Notes: generated from the sequence alone by a model not told the origin. A stretch of DNA of 64,000 bases from QHWT01 sp963755695 (GCA_963755695.1 CAVWLB010000008.1:806001-870000), one strand, 5' to 3'; positions 1 through 8,675 are shown, counted from the stretch's first letter. Translations and numbers: made by a program.

Positions 1-461
1 TCGCACACCTCGATCATCAACGCGACACGCTCGCGCGGTCCGAGTCGCTTCTCATCGCAATACGTGGTGATCGGCGGACCGGACACGAACTCCATCACGA
101 AGTAGGGCTGCCCTTCGGCGGTGGACCCGGCGTCGAAAATCTTCGCGATGGCAGGGTGATTCATGATCGCCAGCGACTGGCGCTCCAGATCGAACCGTTG
201 AAGCGCCTGGTCGCTGAGGCGTCCGGACTTGACGACCTTGATTGCGACCTGCCGTCTTACCGGCGACGTCTGCTCCGCCAGCCACACCGCGCCCATTCCG
301 CCTTCGCCCAGTTTGGTGAGCAGACGGTACGGACCGATCGAACCGAGGTCGGAGTCCGCGGCGCGGGAAGGCGTGTCGGGAGAGAAGGCGGTGGCATCGG
401 GATCGGAGGGAGTCTCGAGGCCGTGCGGATTCGAAGAAGCCCGGTTGACCGGATCGTTCAC
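1..461 (-). CDS. Serine/threonine protein kinase, N-terminal part (runs off window)
   Basis: Bacterial Hanks-type (PknB-like) kinase, cut by the left window edge after about 153 codons. The GTG start at 461 follows GGAGG with a 6-nt spacer. After an acidic, proline-rich leader of about 43 residues comes the glycine-rich ATP loop GEGGMGAVW (about residues 52-60), the catalytic lysine in VAIKVV (about 75), a helix-C glutamate region and the hinge YFVMEFVSG. The HRD and DFG motifs lie outside the window. In Acidobacteriota such kinases often carry C-terminal TPR or TolB domains, which cannot be checked here. No sigma factor gene is seen directly upstream. Confidence 0.88.
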   Translation of the reverse strand, partial: MNDPVNRASSNPHGLETPSDPDATAFSPDTPSRAADSDLGSIGPYRLLTKLGEGGMGAVWLAEQTSPVRRQVAIKVVKSGRLSDQALQRFDLERQSLAIMNHPAIAKIFDAGSTAEGQPYFVMEFVSGPPITTYCDEKRLGPRERVALMIEVC

Positions 462-675
462 GTCAGGCCTCCAAGCACCATGAAATTGCGGACGCCAAGA
501 ATACCACCAGTCCGAAAGACACGACTTGAATGGCGCAGAGCCAGTCGGCTAGAAGTCAGCGTCTGGAGCGACAGACACCGAGAGCGAGACGACGTGACTG
601 GCGAGAGCGTGTTGCTTGTGGAAGAGGCGGCGCGCTGACTGTCAGTTTCGGGCTCATGGCGTCGCCTCGCTAGGG

Positions 676-807
676 CTACCGAAACTGAGGTTCCACGACC
701 TCCGACACACAGTCGTGACACGGCTGCTCGAGGCGGGCGAACCGGACCACGTTGTCGAATCGATCACCGGCCACCGTTCGCGACGGATGTTGGCGTACTG
801 TCGATGG
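676..807 (+). pseudogene. Tyrosine recombinase (phage-type integrase) C-terminal remnant
   Basis: About 44 codons resemble the end of the catalytic domain of a tyrosine recombinase. The frame reads LRFHDLRHTVVTRLLEAG and then ESITGHRSRRML, which gives the HxxR box and the following GH box. The expected catalytic tyrosine about nine residues after GH is not found: the frame reads AYCRW where AHYS is usual. No N-terminal core-binding domain is present upstream. A short inverted repeat (CAGTTTCGG near 643 and CCGAAACTG near 679) flanks the start of the similarity. It is probably the relic of an old integration. Confidence 0.6.
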
Positions 808-1234
808 AAAGAATGGGGGCTCGGCTCCGGAGCGCCCGCCTGCTCCGTATCAACCCAAGCCACCCCGAGGTTCCATCCGAATCGGACAGCGCGCCTTGGC
901 GATTGGTTATCGAGCCGCACAGCCCATCGTTCGAAGGCTGGTGCGTGTCAACTCGGCCGCCGGAGCGCGGTGGTCGGCTCGGCGCTCCGCTTCGGATCGT
1001 GGAAAACGGTTCCTCCGCGGGTGGCCTACGATGCGGCGTGGGCTGGGGTTTGCCGGACGAATCTGTGATTAGCTTACGAATCTGACGGTACGAGAGCGTA
1101 AATACGCACCAAGATCCCGCCGAATCGTCAGGCACGAGACTTGATGAAATTGCGCCGTGGCATACCGAGGCGACACGACGGATCCCCTCGAGAACATCAT
1201 CAACAGGCAGCGATCCATCAGGAGGGTCTTCCTC
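808..1234. other. Intergenic region, no gene recognised
   Basis: Open frames here have no recognisable protein motif. The frame of the following small gene extends back to a GTG at 1157, but a better ribosome-binding site lies at 1220-1225. Confidence 0.4.
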
Positions 1235-1639
1235 GTGGTAGTCGCCATGTGGGTCGTCCCGCACATGCGTCAACTCAACTGGTCTGTGTTCAATGGCGTC
1301 TTTCCTGACCGAGCAGCGGACGCAGCTCCCACGTTCAACACCGTTCCGATTGGCCCTGGAGTTCCGAGTACGGCCGCAGGTCCGCCTACAAAAATGAGCG
1401 CGAGCGCGCTCGAGCAGTTGCTTCGAAGCGCACCGGCGTCAAAGCGGCCGCCACAAGACGTGCGCTGCCTGCCAATCCAGGGCGGTTGGGATTACGTCTG
1501 CCTCTATCAAACTGACGTCCCCCAACCGCGCACGCAGTTGAAGATTGGCGTTCGCGTGAGCGCGTACGGGATCGTGCAGGCGTCGGAACCCCAGCCGCTG
1601 GACACTCCGCTCGTGTCTCCCCAACCCAAGGCCCGGTAA
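1235..1639 (+). CDS. Hypothetical small membrane-anchored or secreted protein
   Basis: Unrecognised protein of about 134 residues. GTG at 1235 is preferred because AGGAGG ends about 10 nt upstream; an in-frame GTG at 1157 lacks such a site. The N-terminus (VVVAMWVVPH) is hydrophobic and could be a weak signal or anchor. The C-terminal half contains RCLPIQGGWDYVCLYQ, with two cysteines and aromatic residues that look like a folded domain, followed by a KIGVRVSAYGIV strand-like stretch. Codon use fits the neighbours. No function is assigned. Confidence 0.5.
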   Translation: MVVAMWVVPHMRQLNWSVFNGVFPDRAADAAPTFNTVPIGPGVPSTAAGPPTKMSASALEQLLRSAPASKRPPQDVRCLPIQGGWDYVCLYQTDVPQPRTQLKIGVRVSAYGIVQASEPQPLDTPLVSPQPKAR

Positions 1640-1739
1640 CGAGCGTTGCAGCCGACGGCCGGTGCGCCTGTGCAGCGCTGTTGCTGAAACGCGGACGTTA
1701 CGTGCTTGAACAGCAGAAAGCGATCCCAGTCTGTGAAGC

Positions 1740-3303
1740 TCACCGGCCCGCGAACGCCGCGAGCGCGGTCTCGGCGACCGGCACGCAGTCGAGCGTGTCG
1801 CGCCGTGGATGGGCCTCCCAGAAGTCGCGGCGCAGAAAGACGGCCCGGTCCATACGATCGTACGGCGCGTTGCGGACGAAGAGGTACTCGCGTTGAAACC
1901 GCGGCGACGACACCATCTCGAGAATCATCTTGCGGCGGCGCGCACCGATGATCTCGTCCGGGCCGGCGCCGCGGAGCAGCGCCAGGCCCGACAGGTACCC
2001 CTCGACGATGTCGGGGCGCTGCTCGATGACCCAGCGCATGTCGGTCTTCGAGTCCTGGGGGCCGTCGGGATCGAACGTGCCGTGCCTCGCGATGTAGGGC
2101 GTGTTCAATCCAAGCGCGTCGATGTGGACAGCATCCACGATAAACGGGAGCGCGCCTCCGTAGCTGCTGGAGATCGTCGTCGTGGGGCTCGCCACCGACG
2201 CGAGCCACGCATAATAGGCCGCGTTGCCCGGTCGCGGACCGCCGCCTCCCTGCGCCAGCAACACGCCAAGGTCCGCCGCGAGCGCCAGCCCGACGGCGGC
2301 ACTGACCTGTCTCCACCGACGGTCGCGTACGACGCGGGTCAGACCTGTCATCGCCACGAGCACCCAGGCCGGGGCCACGTGGACGAATTGGCGCCAGACG
2401 GGGAATGCGGTCGGCGGATCTCCCCCCGCGCTCGCCATGTAGACGATGTACGCGACGAAGAGCGCCAGGCACGTCAATCCACGCCGATCGCCGGCGCGCC
2501 TCACGGCGACGGCCCCAATCGCCAGAAAGGCGACCACCACCGCGTGCGCGAGCATCCAGCCGCCGACGTACACCAGGCCGAGCCGCACGTGTCCGATGCC
2601 GCCGCCCGCGACCTTCGCGTAGTAGGTGTTGGGCGCGAGCGCGCCATATGCCACCCAACGGTGAACCGCGATCGCCATGAGCGTCAGCCCGCCGGCGATC
2701 GCCGTCGCGGCGACCCATCGCCAGCGCTCACGCCGCCAGGCGAGCGCCAGCACGTCGACACCCGCGACGAGCGCGCCCTCGGGCCGCATCGCGACGAGGA
2801 GCGGCGCGACGATCGGCTGCCACTGCGCTGGACCGACCAGCGCAAGCGTGACGAGGCTGGTGAACGCCACGGCCTCCATGCCCGACGCCGCATAGAACGT
2901 GAATGGCAAGTACAGCGCGAGGAAGACGCCAGTCAGCACGGCAGGACGATCGTCGCGGCGCCGGAAGAGCACGGCAATCACGGTCAGCGCCGCCGCAGTC
3001 CCGAACACCTTGGACGCGATCCGGACATCTACGCCGAGCCACGCGGCGCCGCCGAGCAGCAACGTCCACAGCAGCGATGAGTAGCCTTCGACGTGCTCGC
3101 CGGTACGATTCCATGCGCCGAGTCCATACCCTTCCGCCAGATGGCGCGCATATCTAAACGTGATATAGGCATCATCGAGCGTCAGGCGCGACAAGAGCAC
3201 CGTCAGCGTTGCGACGACCGCTCATCGCCGCTGCCGCAAGCAGGATCACTTCGCGTTTCGAAAAGACGGCGGCCGGGACCGGGCGCAGGTCGTCAGATGG
3301 CAT
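1740..3303 (-). CDS. GT-C type membrane glycosyltransferase (one frameshift)
   Basis: Multi-spanning membrane protein of about 520 residues, similar to GT-C glycosyltransferases of the AftB/PMT kind, which transfer sugars from polyprenyl-phosphate donors outside the cytoplasmic membrane. Near the N-terminus it has LTLDDAYITFRYARHLAEG, the acidic DD loop expected after the first membrane helix. Many hydrophobic helices follow, and then a soluble C-terminal part. The uninterrupted frame begins only at 3200, but MPSDDLRPVPAAVF at 3303, behind AGGGA, continues into it if one base is removed near 3215. Donor and acceptor cannot be told from sequence. Confidence 0.75.
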
Positions 3304-3327
3304 GGCAGATCCCTGCGGGAATGCACG

Positions 3328-3747
3328 TCATCGCGCTACCGGCGGTCCATACACCGCGCCGACGATCGCGCCACAGATTGTCGCCCCGACGACGTACTCG
3401 AACACTTCCGCGACGCCAAGGACGGAAGAGATCGGCTGGGTCACATAGTTCCGGACCACGACAAAGCTCACCAGCACCAAGCCAATCAACGCGCCGAAAC
3501 GGAGCCCTTCGATGATTCCGCGTCCGTTCGCGTTCAGGCGAGCGTACATCGAGGCAGCAATGAAGAATCCGACCAGTTGTACGGCATAACCGATTGGCAG
3601 TCTTCGGACGATCTCCGGGTCAGGCCTGAAGGCCGCCGCATTCGCCGCAGAAATGCTTCCAAGCATTCCGTGATGGATGAACGCACCGAAAGGGATCGAG
3701 ACGAACCATGCCGTCCCGGCGGCTGCGGCGATTCGTCGATGATTCAT
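3328..3747 (-). CDS. Small integral membrane protein, unknown function
   Basis: 139 residues with about four predicted membrane helices and conserved-looking small-residue motifs (GFFIAASMY, GAIVGAVYG near the C-terminus). Its ATG overlaps the TGA of the upstream ABC permease fragment as ATGA, so the two were probably translated as a coupled pair. I do not recognise the family; short four-helix DUF proteins look like this. Confidence 0.6.
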   Translation of the reverse strand: MNHRRIAAAAGTAWFVSIPFGAFIHHGMLGSISAANAAAFRPDPEIVRRLPIGYAVQLVGFFIAASMYARLNANGRGIIEGLRFGALIGLVLVSFVVVRNYVTQPISSVLGVAEVFEYVVGATICGAIVGAVYGPPVAR

Positions 3748-4172
3748 GATGGCTCCCCTGGCGCGTGGTCTGGTTTCCAGCGCAGCAGCCGGCGTTCCAG
3801 TCGGCCGACGACACCACCGACGAGCAATACTCCGGCAGCGAGAACCGCCATCCCGGCGAACACTCCGGTCGTATCGAACACGCCTTCGGCCTGGGCGATC
3901 AGATACCCGATTCCTCTCGAAGCGCCAAGATATTCCCCAACTACCACTGGGACGATCGCCATGCCAATGCTGATGTGCAGACTGGAGAAAATCCAGGTCA
4001 ACGCACTCGGGACGAGCACATGGCGCACCAATTGAGCCTCTGACGCGCCGAGCATCCGCGCGTTGTTGATGATTGCCGCGTCCACTTCACGAACGCCGCG
4101 ATACGTATTGAAGAAGACGACGAAGAAGACCACCGTGACGCCAAGCGCCACCTTGGACCAGATCCCGAGGCC
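3744..4172 (-). pseudogene. ABC transporter permease, N-terminally truncated
   Basis: C-terminal part of a binding-protein-dependent permease of the SsuC/TauC group (nitrate, sulfonate or taurine type). The ABC-interaction EAA loop is visible in NARMLGASEAQLVRHVLVPS, after a helix with VVFFNTYRGV and before GEYLGASRGIGYLIAQAE. The frame can be followed upstream to about 4172 (GIWSKVALGV) but the first membrane helices are missing, and at 4172 the sequence switches to an unrelated FtsX-type remnant on the other strand. No ATPase or substrate-binding gene is nearby, so the transporter is not functional from this locus. Confidence 0.75.
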
Positions 4173-4363
4173 TCATCGGCACGGTTGTGAGCTGGTGGTC
4201 ATCACAATTTATTGCGAGTCTGCTCTACGACATCGAACCGCGCGACCCGGTCACACTGGTGAGTGCGGCGGTCACGCTGACGGCGGTCGGTGCGATCGCG
4301 GGTTGGCTCCCTGCCTACCGTGCGTCACGGATCGATCCGTCACAAGTACTGCGAGACATCTGA
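4172..4363 (+). pseudogene. FtsX/MacB-type permease, C-terminal fragment
   Basis: 63 codons ending in TGA match the end of an FtsX-domain ABC permease of the ADOP/MacB kind. The frame reads a last-but-one helix, LLYDIEPRDPVTLVSAA, then a hydrophobic helix and the hallmark GWLPAYRASRIDPSQVLRDI at the extreme C-terminus. Nothing upstream belongs to this gene, because it abuts the truncated SsuC-like permease on the opposite strand. The point near 4170 is a rearrangement junction between two broken genes. Confidence 0.7.
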
Positions 4364-4536
4364 GCAGGGCGACGCGCCTCGAGGATCGATCGGCTGAGGC
4401 ACTCCGAGCCGCGGCAGCCGCTGCCAATCGACTCTCACAGTGAGGCACCAGCCTATTCGTCCGCTTAAGTCGCCTTGTGGCGACCGATGTAGCCATCGCC
4501 GTTCAGTAAACATATCGGCGTTAGGAGGACCTATTG

Positions 4537-4651
4537 GTGACCCAGATTCTCAGCAGTTGGAACCAGATGGTGAGCTGGCTAAGCCAACTCCATAGACTCC
4601 GACGAGCCGCATAATCAAGCGGCGCAGGAGCTTACGAATCACTTCCAGCTG
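4537..4651 (+). repeat. Direct repeat copy 1, with a possible 25-aa peptide ORF
   Basis: A 115-bp stretch repeated imperfectly at 6116-6228. It opens with a GTG (4537) placed 8 nt after AGGAGG and encodes 25 residues: VTQILSSWNQMVSWL then SQLHRLRRAA, stop TAA at 4612. The predicted peptide is an amphipathic helix with a basic tail. About 35 bp after the stop are also conserved between copies (GGAGCTTACGAATCACTTCC region), so conservation is not limited to coding sequence. Whether the peptide is made is unknown. Confidence 0.6.
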
Positions 4652-4661
4652 GCTCGAGTAT

Positions 4662-5969
4662 CTAGGTTGCGCCGCGGGCTTTCAGGAAACCCGCGATGTC
4701 CGTAAGCGCGTGCTTCGTCGCCCACATTACGGGCGTCTCGCCGTGCGTGTCCTTCGGTGACGGATCGGCGCCGAACTCCAACAGAATCGCCGCACACTCC
4801 GTCCGATGGTCCATCGTCCGCCCGCGACTGTCCTTGTGGCACAGCTCGTGGAGCAGCGTCACTCCATCAACCGTTGGGTAATTCGGATCGAGGCCGCCGC
4901 GCGTCAGCAACTCGCGCAGCATATCGGGCCGCTCGAGCAGATAGGAGTGGCACCCGCCCGCCTGCGGATGGACTTTGAAACCGGCGTCGAGTAATCGGCG
5001 CATCAGCTTGCGCCGGCCGCAGGTCACGACGGCCGTGAACACACCCCCGCACCCGGCGAGTGCCGTCTCGGGTCGTTCGGTCACGATCCGCATGACCTCG
5101 TCGTCCTCGCCCTTCCACACCAGGTCGTACGGATCGAGGAAACCGCCATGCGCCTCGAGCAGTCTTCGGATCTCCGGTGTCTTCGCGGCATAGACGGCGT
5201 TGCCGCTGGCGTTGACGAAACCGTTGGGATCGGCGTGATGTTTCAGCAGCAGTTCGACCATCTCCCGGTCGCCACGCCCCGCCGCGGCGTGCAAGGCGGC
5301 GCCGCGCTCGGACGAATCGGCGTCGGGCCACGTCGGGTCCGCGCCGCGTTCCAGCAGCAGGCGGACGATGTCGAGACGGCCGAATTCGGCGGCGGCAGAG
5401 AGCGGGCGACGATCGTCGGGGCGCTGCTCGGAGATGCGTGAGGGGGCGGCGTCGAGCATCGACCGCACCGCCGCCAGATCGTTCAACGCGGAAGCGACCG
5501 TCAGATCGTACGTCGCACCGCGGCCGATGAGCAGTCGAGCCAGAGGCACGTTGCCGTTGCCGGGCCACACGCGGCGGCCCGGCCGCCAGCGCCTCCACAG
5601 CAGCCACGTCAGGCCGTTGGCGTAGCAGCGCCATCTTGACAGAGGCGCCTGCCGCGGGCCGCCCCAGATCGCCAGGTCAATGGGCTGTTTATCCTGCGGC
5701 GCGTAACCCTCGAACGACCCGACCCCGGCGCCGTGAATCGCGTGAATGTCGGCGCCACGATCGAGCAGCAGCGTCACCACGTCTGCCGATCCGCCGATGA
5801 CCGCGCGGTGCAGAGGATGACCGCCAGCGCGGTTGATGTCGTCGACGAGCGATGGCTGCTGATCGAGGAAGGCGCGTACGCGCGCCAGCTCGCCGGCTTC
5901 GGCGGCGTCATGGATCGGATGATCCTCGGGCACGGTCGACGGCACGAGCCGTCGCGACGGATCAATCAT
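4662..5969 (-). CDS. Ankyrin-repeat protein
   Basis: 435 residues, cytoplasmic, without a signal peptide. It contains several ankyrin repeats: HPLHRAVIGGSADVVTLLL with RGADIHA (about residues 50-75), RPLSAAAEFGRLDIVRLLL with RGADP, AALHAAAGRGDREMVELLL with HHADPNG, and a C-terminal VTLLHELCHK ... LLEFGADPSPKDTHGETPV unit. A degenerate middle segment (about 95-145) is rich in Trp and Arg and seems not to be ankyrin. Ankyrin stacks bind proteins; no enzymatic domain is visible. The gene lies between the two copies of the 115-bp repeat, which suggests that it was duplicated or moved with them. Confidence 0.85.
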   Translation of the reverse strand: MIDPSRRLVPSTVPEDHPIHDAAEAGELARVRAFLDQQPSLVDDINRAGGHPLHRAVIGGSADVVTLLLDRGADIHAIHGAGVGSFEGYAPQDKQPIDLAIWGGPRQAPLSRWRCYANGLTWLLWRRWRPGRRVWPGNGNVPLARLLIGRGATYDLTVASALNDLAAVRSMLDAAPSRISEQRPDDRRPLSAAAEFGRLDIVRLLLERGADPTWPDADSSERGAALHAAAGRGDREMVELLLKHHADPNGFVNASGNAVYAAKTPEIRRLLEAHGGFLDPYDLVWKGEDDEVMRIVTERPETALAGCGGVFTAVVTCGRRKLMRRLLDAGFKVHPQAGGCHSYLLERPDMLRELLTRGGLDPNYPTVDGVTLLHELCHKDSRGRTMDHRTECAAILLEFGADPSPKDTHGETPVMWATKHALTDIAGFLKARGAT

Positions 5970-6115
5970 GTGCGCGGAATCATATTAGCTGCCGCCAGCG
6001 TGAGGGGCACCGAGCCCGCGTCAAAGCGATCGGTCGCAACGATCCGAAAACCTCGGGCAACCGGACGCGGTTTCAGCGGATCTGCCGAACGAGCGAAGTG
6101 GTTGTCAGGAAAGAA

Positions 6116-6228
6116 GTGACTCGGATTTTCACCAGTTGGAACCAGATCGCGAGTTGGCTAAGCCAGCTCCAGGGGCTCCAAGGAGTCGCATAGTAAGCGG
6201 GCAGGAGTTTACGAGTCACTTCCAGCTG
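6116..6228 (+). repeat. Direct repeat copy 2, with a possible 25-aa peptide ORF
   Basis: Second copy of the repeat at 4537-4651, in the same orientation. The GTG at 6116 is preceded by AGGAAAG and encodes VTRIFTSWNQIASWL then SQLQGLQGVA, stop TAG at 6191, exactly the same length as copy 1. The core TSWNQxxSWLSQL is shared, with several silent changes (cta agc caa versus cta agc cag). The upstream frame stays open to 5852, so it could instead be the tail of a longer decayed gene. A 9-bp-stem hairpin with a 4-nt loop lies downstream at 6264-6285. Confidence 0.55.
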
Positions 6229-6380
6229 CGTGGGGCTAGCTCCTTGGTGCGGGCGAGCGGCTTGCTGAACGCTGCGGCGTTTAGCGCGAGTTAATGCGTG
6301 TTAGGCTCCCTCCGTTAGGTGCGGCGATGTCAAAGGTGCGAAGACACACTCCGCGATCACACCATGGCGGCGAGGACAAC

Positions 6381-6989
6381 ATGACGACGAGTCGAATTAG
6401 TGCCGTGGCAATCGCGCTGAGTATTGCGTTCGGATTTGTTGGCGGCGCCGGCTCGACGCAGCGTTCAGCGAAAGACCAGAACCTGTCCGGCACGATCGCT
6501 TCTTCCAAACGGATGGCGGACGGTAAAGAGTGGACGACTGCCAATCTGAACGTCAACACGTCGTCATCCTATTGTTACGACGATGCGGAACCGAACTGCC
6601 GTCGATATGGCCGTTTGTATACGTGGGAATCGGCGCAGCGAGGATGTCAGTCGCTAGGAGATGGATGGCGGTTGCCGACCGACGACGAATGGCGTCAGAT
6701 GGCGAAGCACTATGGTGGACTTGGGAACGATTCGCCTGACAAGGGTAAAGCGGCGTACACGGCACTCCTGAGCGGAGGGACGTCAGGCTTCAATGCCGTG
6801 CTGGGTGGCAATCGCTCCATTGATGGACAGTACGACCGGCTGGAGGCACACGGAATTTACTGGACGGTATCCGAAAACGATCCGATCACCGCACCGTTCT
6901 ATAACTTCGGCAAAGGCAGTCAAGCGCTCTATCGTCAGCCCCAGGGCCAGAAGCAGATGGCAGTTTCCGTGCGTTGCGTCAGGGAGTGA
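6381..6989 (+). CDS. Secreted FISUMP-domain protein
   Basis: About 202 residues. ATG at 6381 is chosen because it follows GGCGAGGA and begins a signal peptide (MTTSRISAVAIALSIAFGF ... GGAGS); the frame is open further upstream but without a start signal. The mature part is a FISUMP domain (Fibrobacter succinogenes major paralogous domain): WTTANLNVN, SYCYDD ... CRRYGRLYTW, GDGWRLPTDDEW, GTSGFNAVLGG and IYWTVSEND in the family order, with paired cysteines. This lectin-like fold is found in secreted or surface proteins; the ligand is unknown. It appears to be a single gene. Confidence 0.85.
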   Translation: MTTSRISAVAIALSIAFGFVGGAGSTQRSAKDQNLSGTIASSKRMADGKEWTTANLNVNTSSSYCYDDAEPNCRRYGRLYTWESAQRGCQSLGDGWRLPTDDEWRQMAKHYGGLGNDSPDKGKAAYTALLSGGTSGFNAVLGGNRSIDGQYDRLEAHGIYWTVSENDPITAPFYNFGKGSQALYRQPQGQKQMAVSVRCVRE

Positions 6990-7480
6990 CCGCTCAAAAT
7001 TCGGGCCCGCGAGATCCAATCGTAGTGGAACGCATTCGACGGTGAGGCCGCAATTACTCCTGCCTAGTCGCCCAGTGGTTTTCCAAAATGCCGGAATGTC
7101 GCTCGGAAGCGACTAAGACGTTCACCGTTACCGTCATCGCGCCGAAGCTTAACCACATCGCTCCAGTCGAGAACAGCGGTTCCGCATTCGCTGTCCGCCG
7201 GCCCTGTCGATGCGTGAGTTCGTGCGCCATCACGAGCTCGGCCAAGACCGCGGGCCCGCCCATCGAGATCGGTGCCAATAGTGGCGCCCAGAAAGTCCAA
7301 GGGAACTACTGCACAATTTGCTGCACGATCCCGGAGCCGGGCGCCTGACTCGCGAGATCGCTAGCAATTTCTTCGACTCAACGTGATGACGTGAGCGCGA
7401 ATCGCAATGGGAAATTTGAGAATTCTGGCCGAATTCGCTCAGGTCTCGGACCGAAAAACCGTCGCCCCTCGATCGAGAAG
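6990..7480. other. Intergenic stretch, possible small ORF 7054-7278 (-)
   Basis: A minus-strand frame of 74 codons reads PAVLAELVMAHELTHRQGRR, an HExTH pair as in zinc metallopeptidases, followed by a hydrophobic stretch. It is too short for M48 or M56 enzymes and may be a remnant or chance. Nothing else is recognised. Confidence 0.25.
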
Positions 7481-7509
7481 TTTACGCAAGTGCCGATTTT
7501 ACGTATACT
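7481..7509 (+). promoter_or_regulatory. Promoter of tRNA-Ser
   Basis: TTTACG at 7481-7486 and TATACT at 7504-7509, 17 nt apart, end 10 nt before the tRNA. This fits a housekeeping sigma-70 promoter. Confidence 0.6.
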
Positions 7510-7519
7510 TGGCGTCTGC

Positions 7520-7614
7520 GGTGAGGTGGCCGAGAGGCTGAAGGCGGCGGTTTGCTAAACCGTTGTAGGGTCTTTAAAACCCTACCCAGGGTTCGAATCC
7601 CTGCCTCACCGCCA
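7520..7614 (+). tRNA. tRNA-Ser (anticodon GCU), CCA encoded
   Basis: Class II tRNA of 95 nt. The acceptor GGTGAGG pairs with CCTCACC (7604-7610), followed by discriminator G and an encoded CCA (7612-7614). The anticodon loop TTGCTAA carries GCT, with a long variable arm (TAGGGTCTTTAAAACCCTA) typical of serine tRNA. The T arm contains GGTTCGAATCC. A near copy of the last 18 nt follows 50 bp downstream. Confidence 0.95.
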
Positions 7615-7662
7615 TAACAAGTCCAATAATAACAATAACTTACTATTCTAAAAGCTCGGACA

Positions 7663-7680
7663 AATCCCTGCGTCATCGCC
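7663..7680 (+). repeat. Partial duplication of the tRNA-Ser 3' end
   Basis: AATCCCTGCGTCATCGCC matches the tRNA end AATCCCTGCCTCACCGCC (7596-7613) with two mismatches, in the same orientation. Duplicated tRNA 3' ends are the usual trace left by integrative elements (attL/attR). Only about 50 bp separate the copies, so any element is gone. Confidence 0.5.
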
Positions 7681-7838
7681 CGTTAAGTCGCTTCGACGGA
7701 CATCCCACCTCGCATTGACACGCAGGCTCGCAATCAGCCTCTTTCGCTCGACGATCGACATTGCCACCCACCGGTCCTGGGCGGCCCGCACATGATCCTT
7801 TGACTCATCAATATTAGATGATACTGTCGCCCGCTGTT

Positions 7839-7881
7839 GAGCTGTCTCACAGGAGGACTGTGGAGCTGCCTCGCGGAGGAC
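7839..7881 (+). repeat. Tandem duplication covering the Shine-Dalgarno site
   Basis: GAGCTGTCTCACAGGAGGAC (7839-7858) is followed after TGTG by GAGCTGCCTCGCGGAGGAC (7863-7881). Both carry GGAGGAC, but only the second is correctly spaced for the ATG at 7885. Confidence 0.55.
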
Positions 7882-7884
7882 AAA

Positions 7885-8637
7885 ATGAACAGAGCAATAT
7901 TCGGATTCTTGGTCGGAATCGCCCTGACATCCGCGCCAGCGGCGCAGGCGCAGGACAAACCGACCTCATACCTGATGGGCACCTACTACCGTTGCCCGCA
8001 GGGCGACGTTGCACGGGTCGATGCGATCTTCAAGGAGCAGGTCACGCCGCTCCTGAAGGCCGCGCAGACCGCGGGCAATATCGCAACCTTCGGGTGGGCC
8101 AAGCATGCAGAGGGTGGTGAATGGCGGCGTTTGCTGTACATCGCCGGCACGGATCTCGAGAAGCTGGCCGCCGCGCGCGACGCGCTCACCAAGTCGCTGA
8201 TGGCGCCCGAGCACGTGAAGGCGTTCGAGGAGTTCGGCCGCACGTGCTCGTCGCACGACGACTACATCTGGCGGTCGAAGGCGAGTTCCCAGCCGCTCGA
8301 CGCGGTGGCCCGCGTGCGTGCACCCTTCGCCATGTCCACCTACTTCGTGTGCAACGCCCACGAGGGTGAAGCCGACGAAATTGTCGTCGCCGCCTTCGCT
8401 CCGCTGCTCAACCAGCGAGTGAAGGACGGAACGATCGCCTCATGGAACTGGATCGAGCACATGTTCGGTGGACAGTACCGCCGCGCCCTGGTCCTCGACG
8501 GCAAGGATGAGACGACGCTGCTTAAGAACTGGGCGACGTTGCAGGACGATTTCGAAAAGGCTGCACCCAACCTGGGACGCCGTTTCACGGAGGTCTGCAG
8601 CAGCCACTCCGACTATATCTGGGACCTGAGCAACTGA
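7885..8637 (+). CDS. Secreted protein with two tandem homologous domains, unknown function
   Basis: 250 residues. ATG at 7885 is 4 nt after GGAGGAC and starts a clean signal peptide (NRAIFGFLVGIALTSAPAAQA). The mature protein is an internal duplication. Unit 1 runs YLMGTYYRC ... EEFGRTCSSHDDYIW (about 31-146) and unit 2 runs FAMSTYFVCN ... RRFTEVCSSHSDYIW (about 160-248). Each unit has one Cys after the first strand and one in TCSSH/VCSSH, so each could form a disulfide. The predicted alternation of strands and helices resembles a ferredoxin-like (dimeric alpha-beta barrel) fold. No enzyme family is recognised. A hairpin terminator follows. Confidence 0.8.
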   Translation: MNRAIFGFLVGIALTSAPAAQAQDKPTSYLMGTYYRCPQGDVARVDAIFKEQVTPLLKAAQTAGNIATFGWAKHAEGGEWRRLLYIAGTDLEKLAAARDALTKSLMAPEHVKAFEEFGRTCSSHDDYIWRSKASSQPLDAVARVRAPFAMSTYFVCNAHEGEADEIVVAAFAPLLNQRVKDGTIASWNWIEHMFGGQYRRALVLDGKDETTLLKNWATLQDDFEKAAPNLGRRFTEVCSSHSDYIWDLSN

Positions 8638-8675
8638 GCCCGGCCGGCTGAGCGCGAAATGCGTGCAGTGGTGCC

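Noticed and set aside
458..721. 87-codon minus-strand frame overlapping the kinase start
   Set aside because: Would overlap the kinase GTG as GTGA, which first looked like coupling, but its sequence has no motif and is antisense to the integrase remnant.
1507..2718. 403-codon open frame on the minus strand inside the GT-C gene region
   Set aside because: Arg/Gly/Ala-rich translation without motifs, in a shifted frame of the membrane protein gene; the GT-C frame has clear helices and family motifs.
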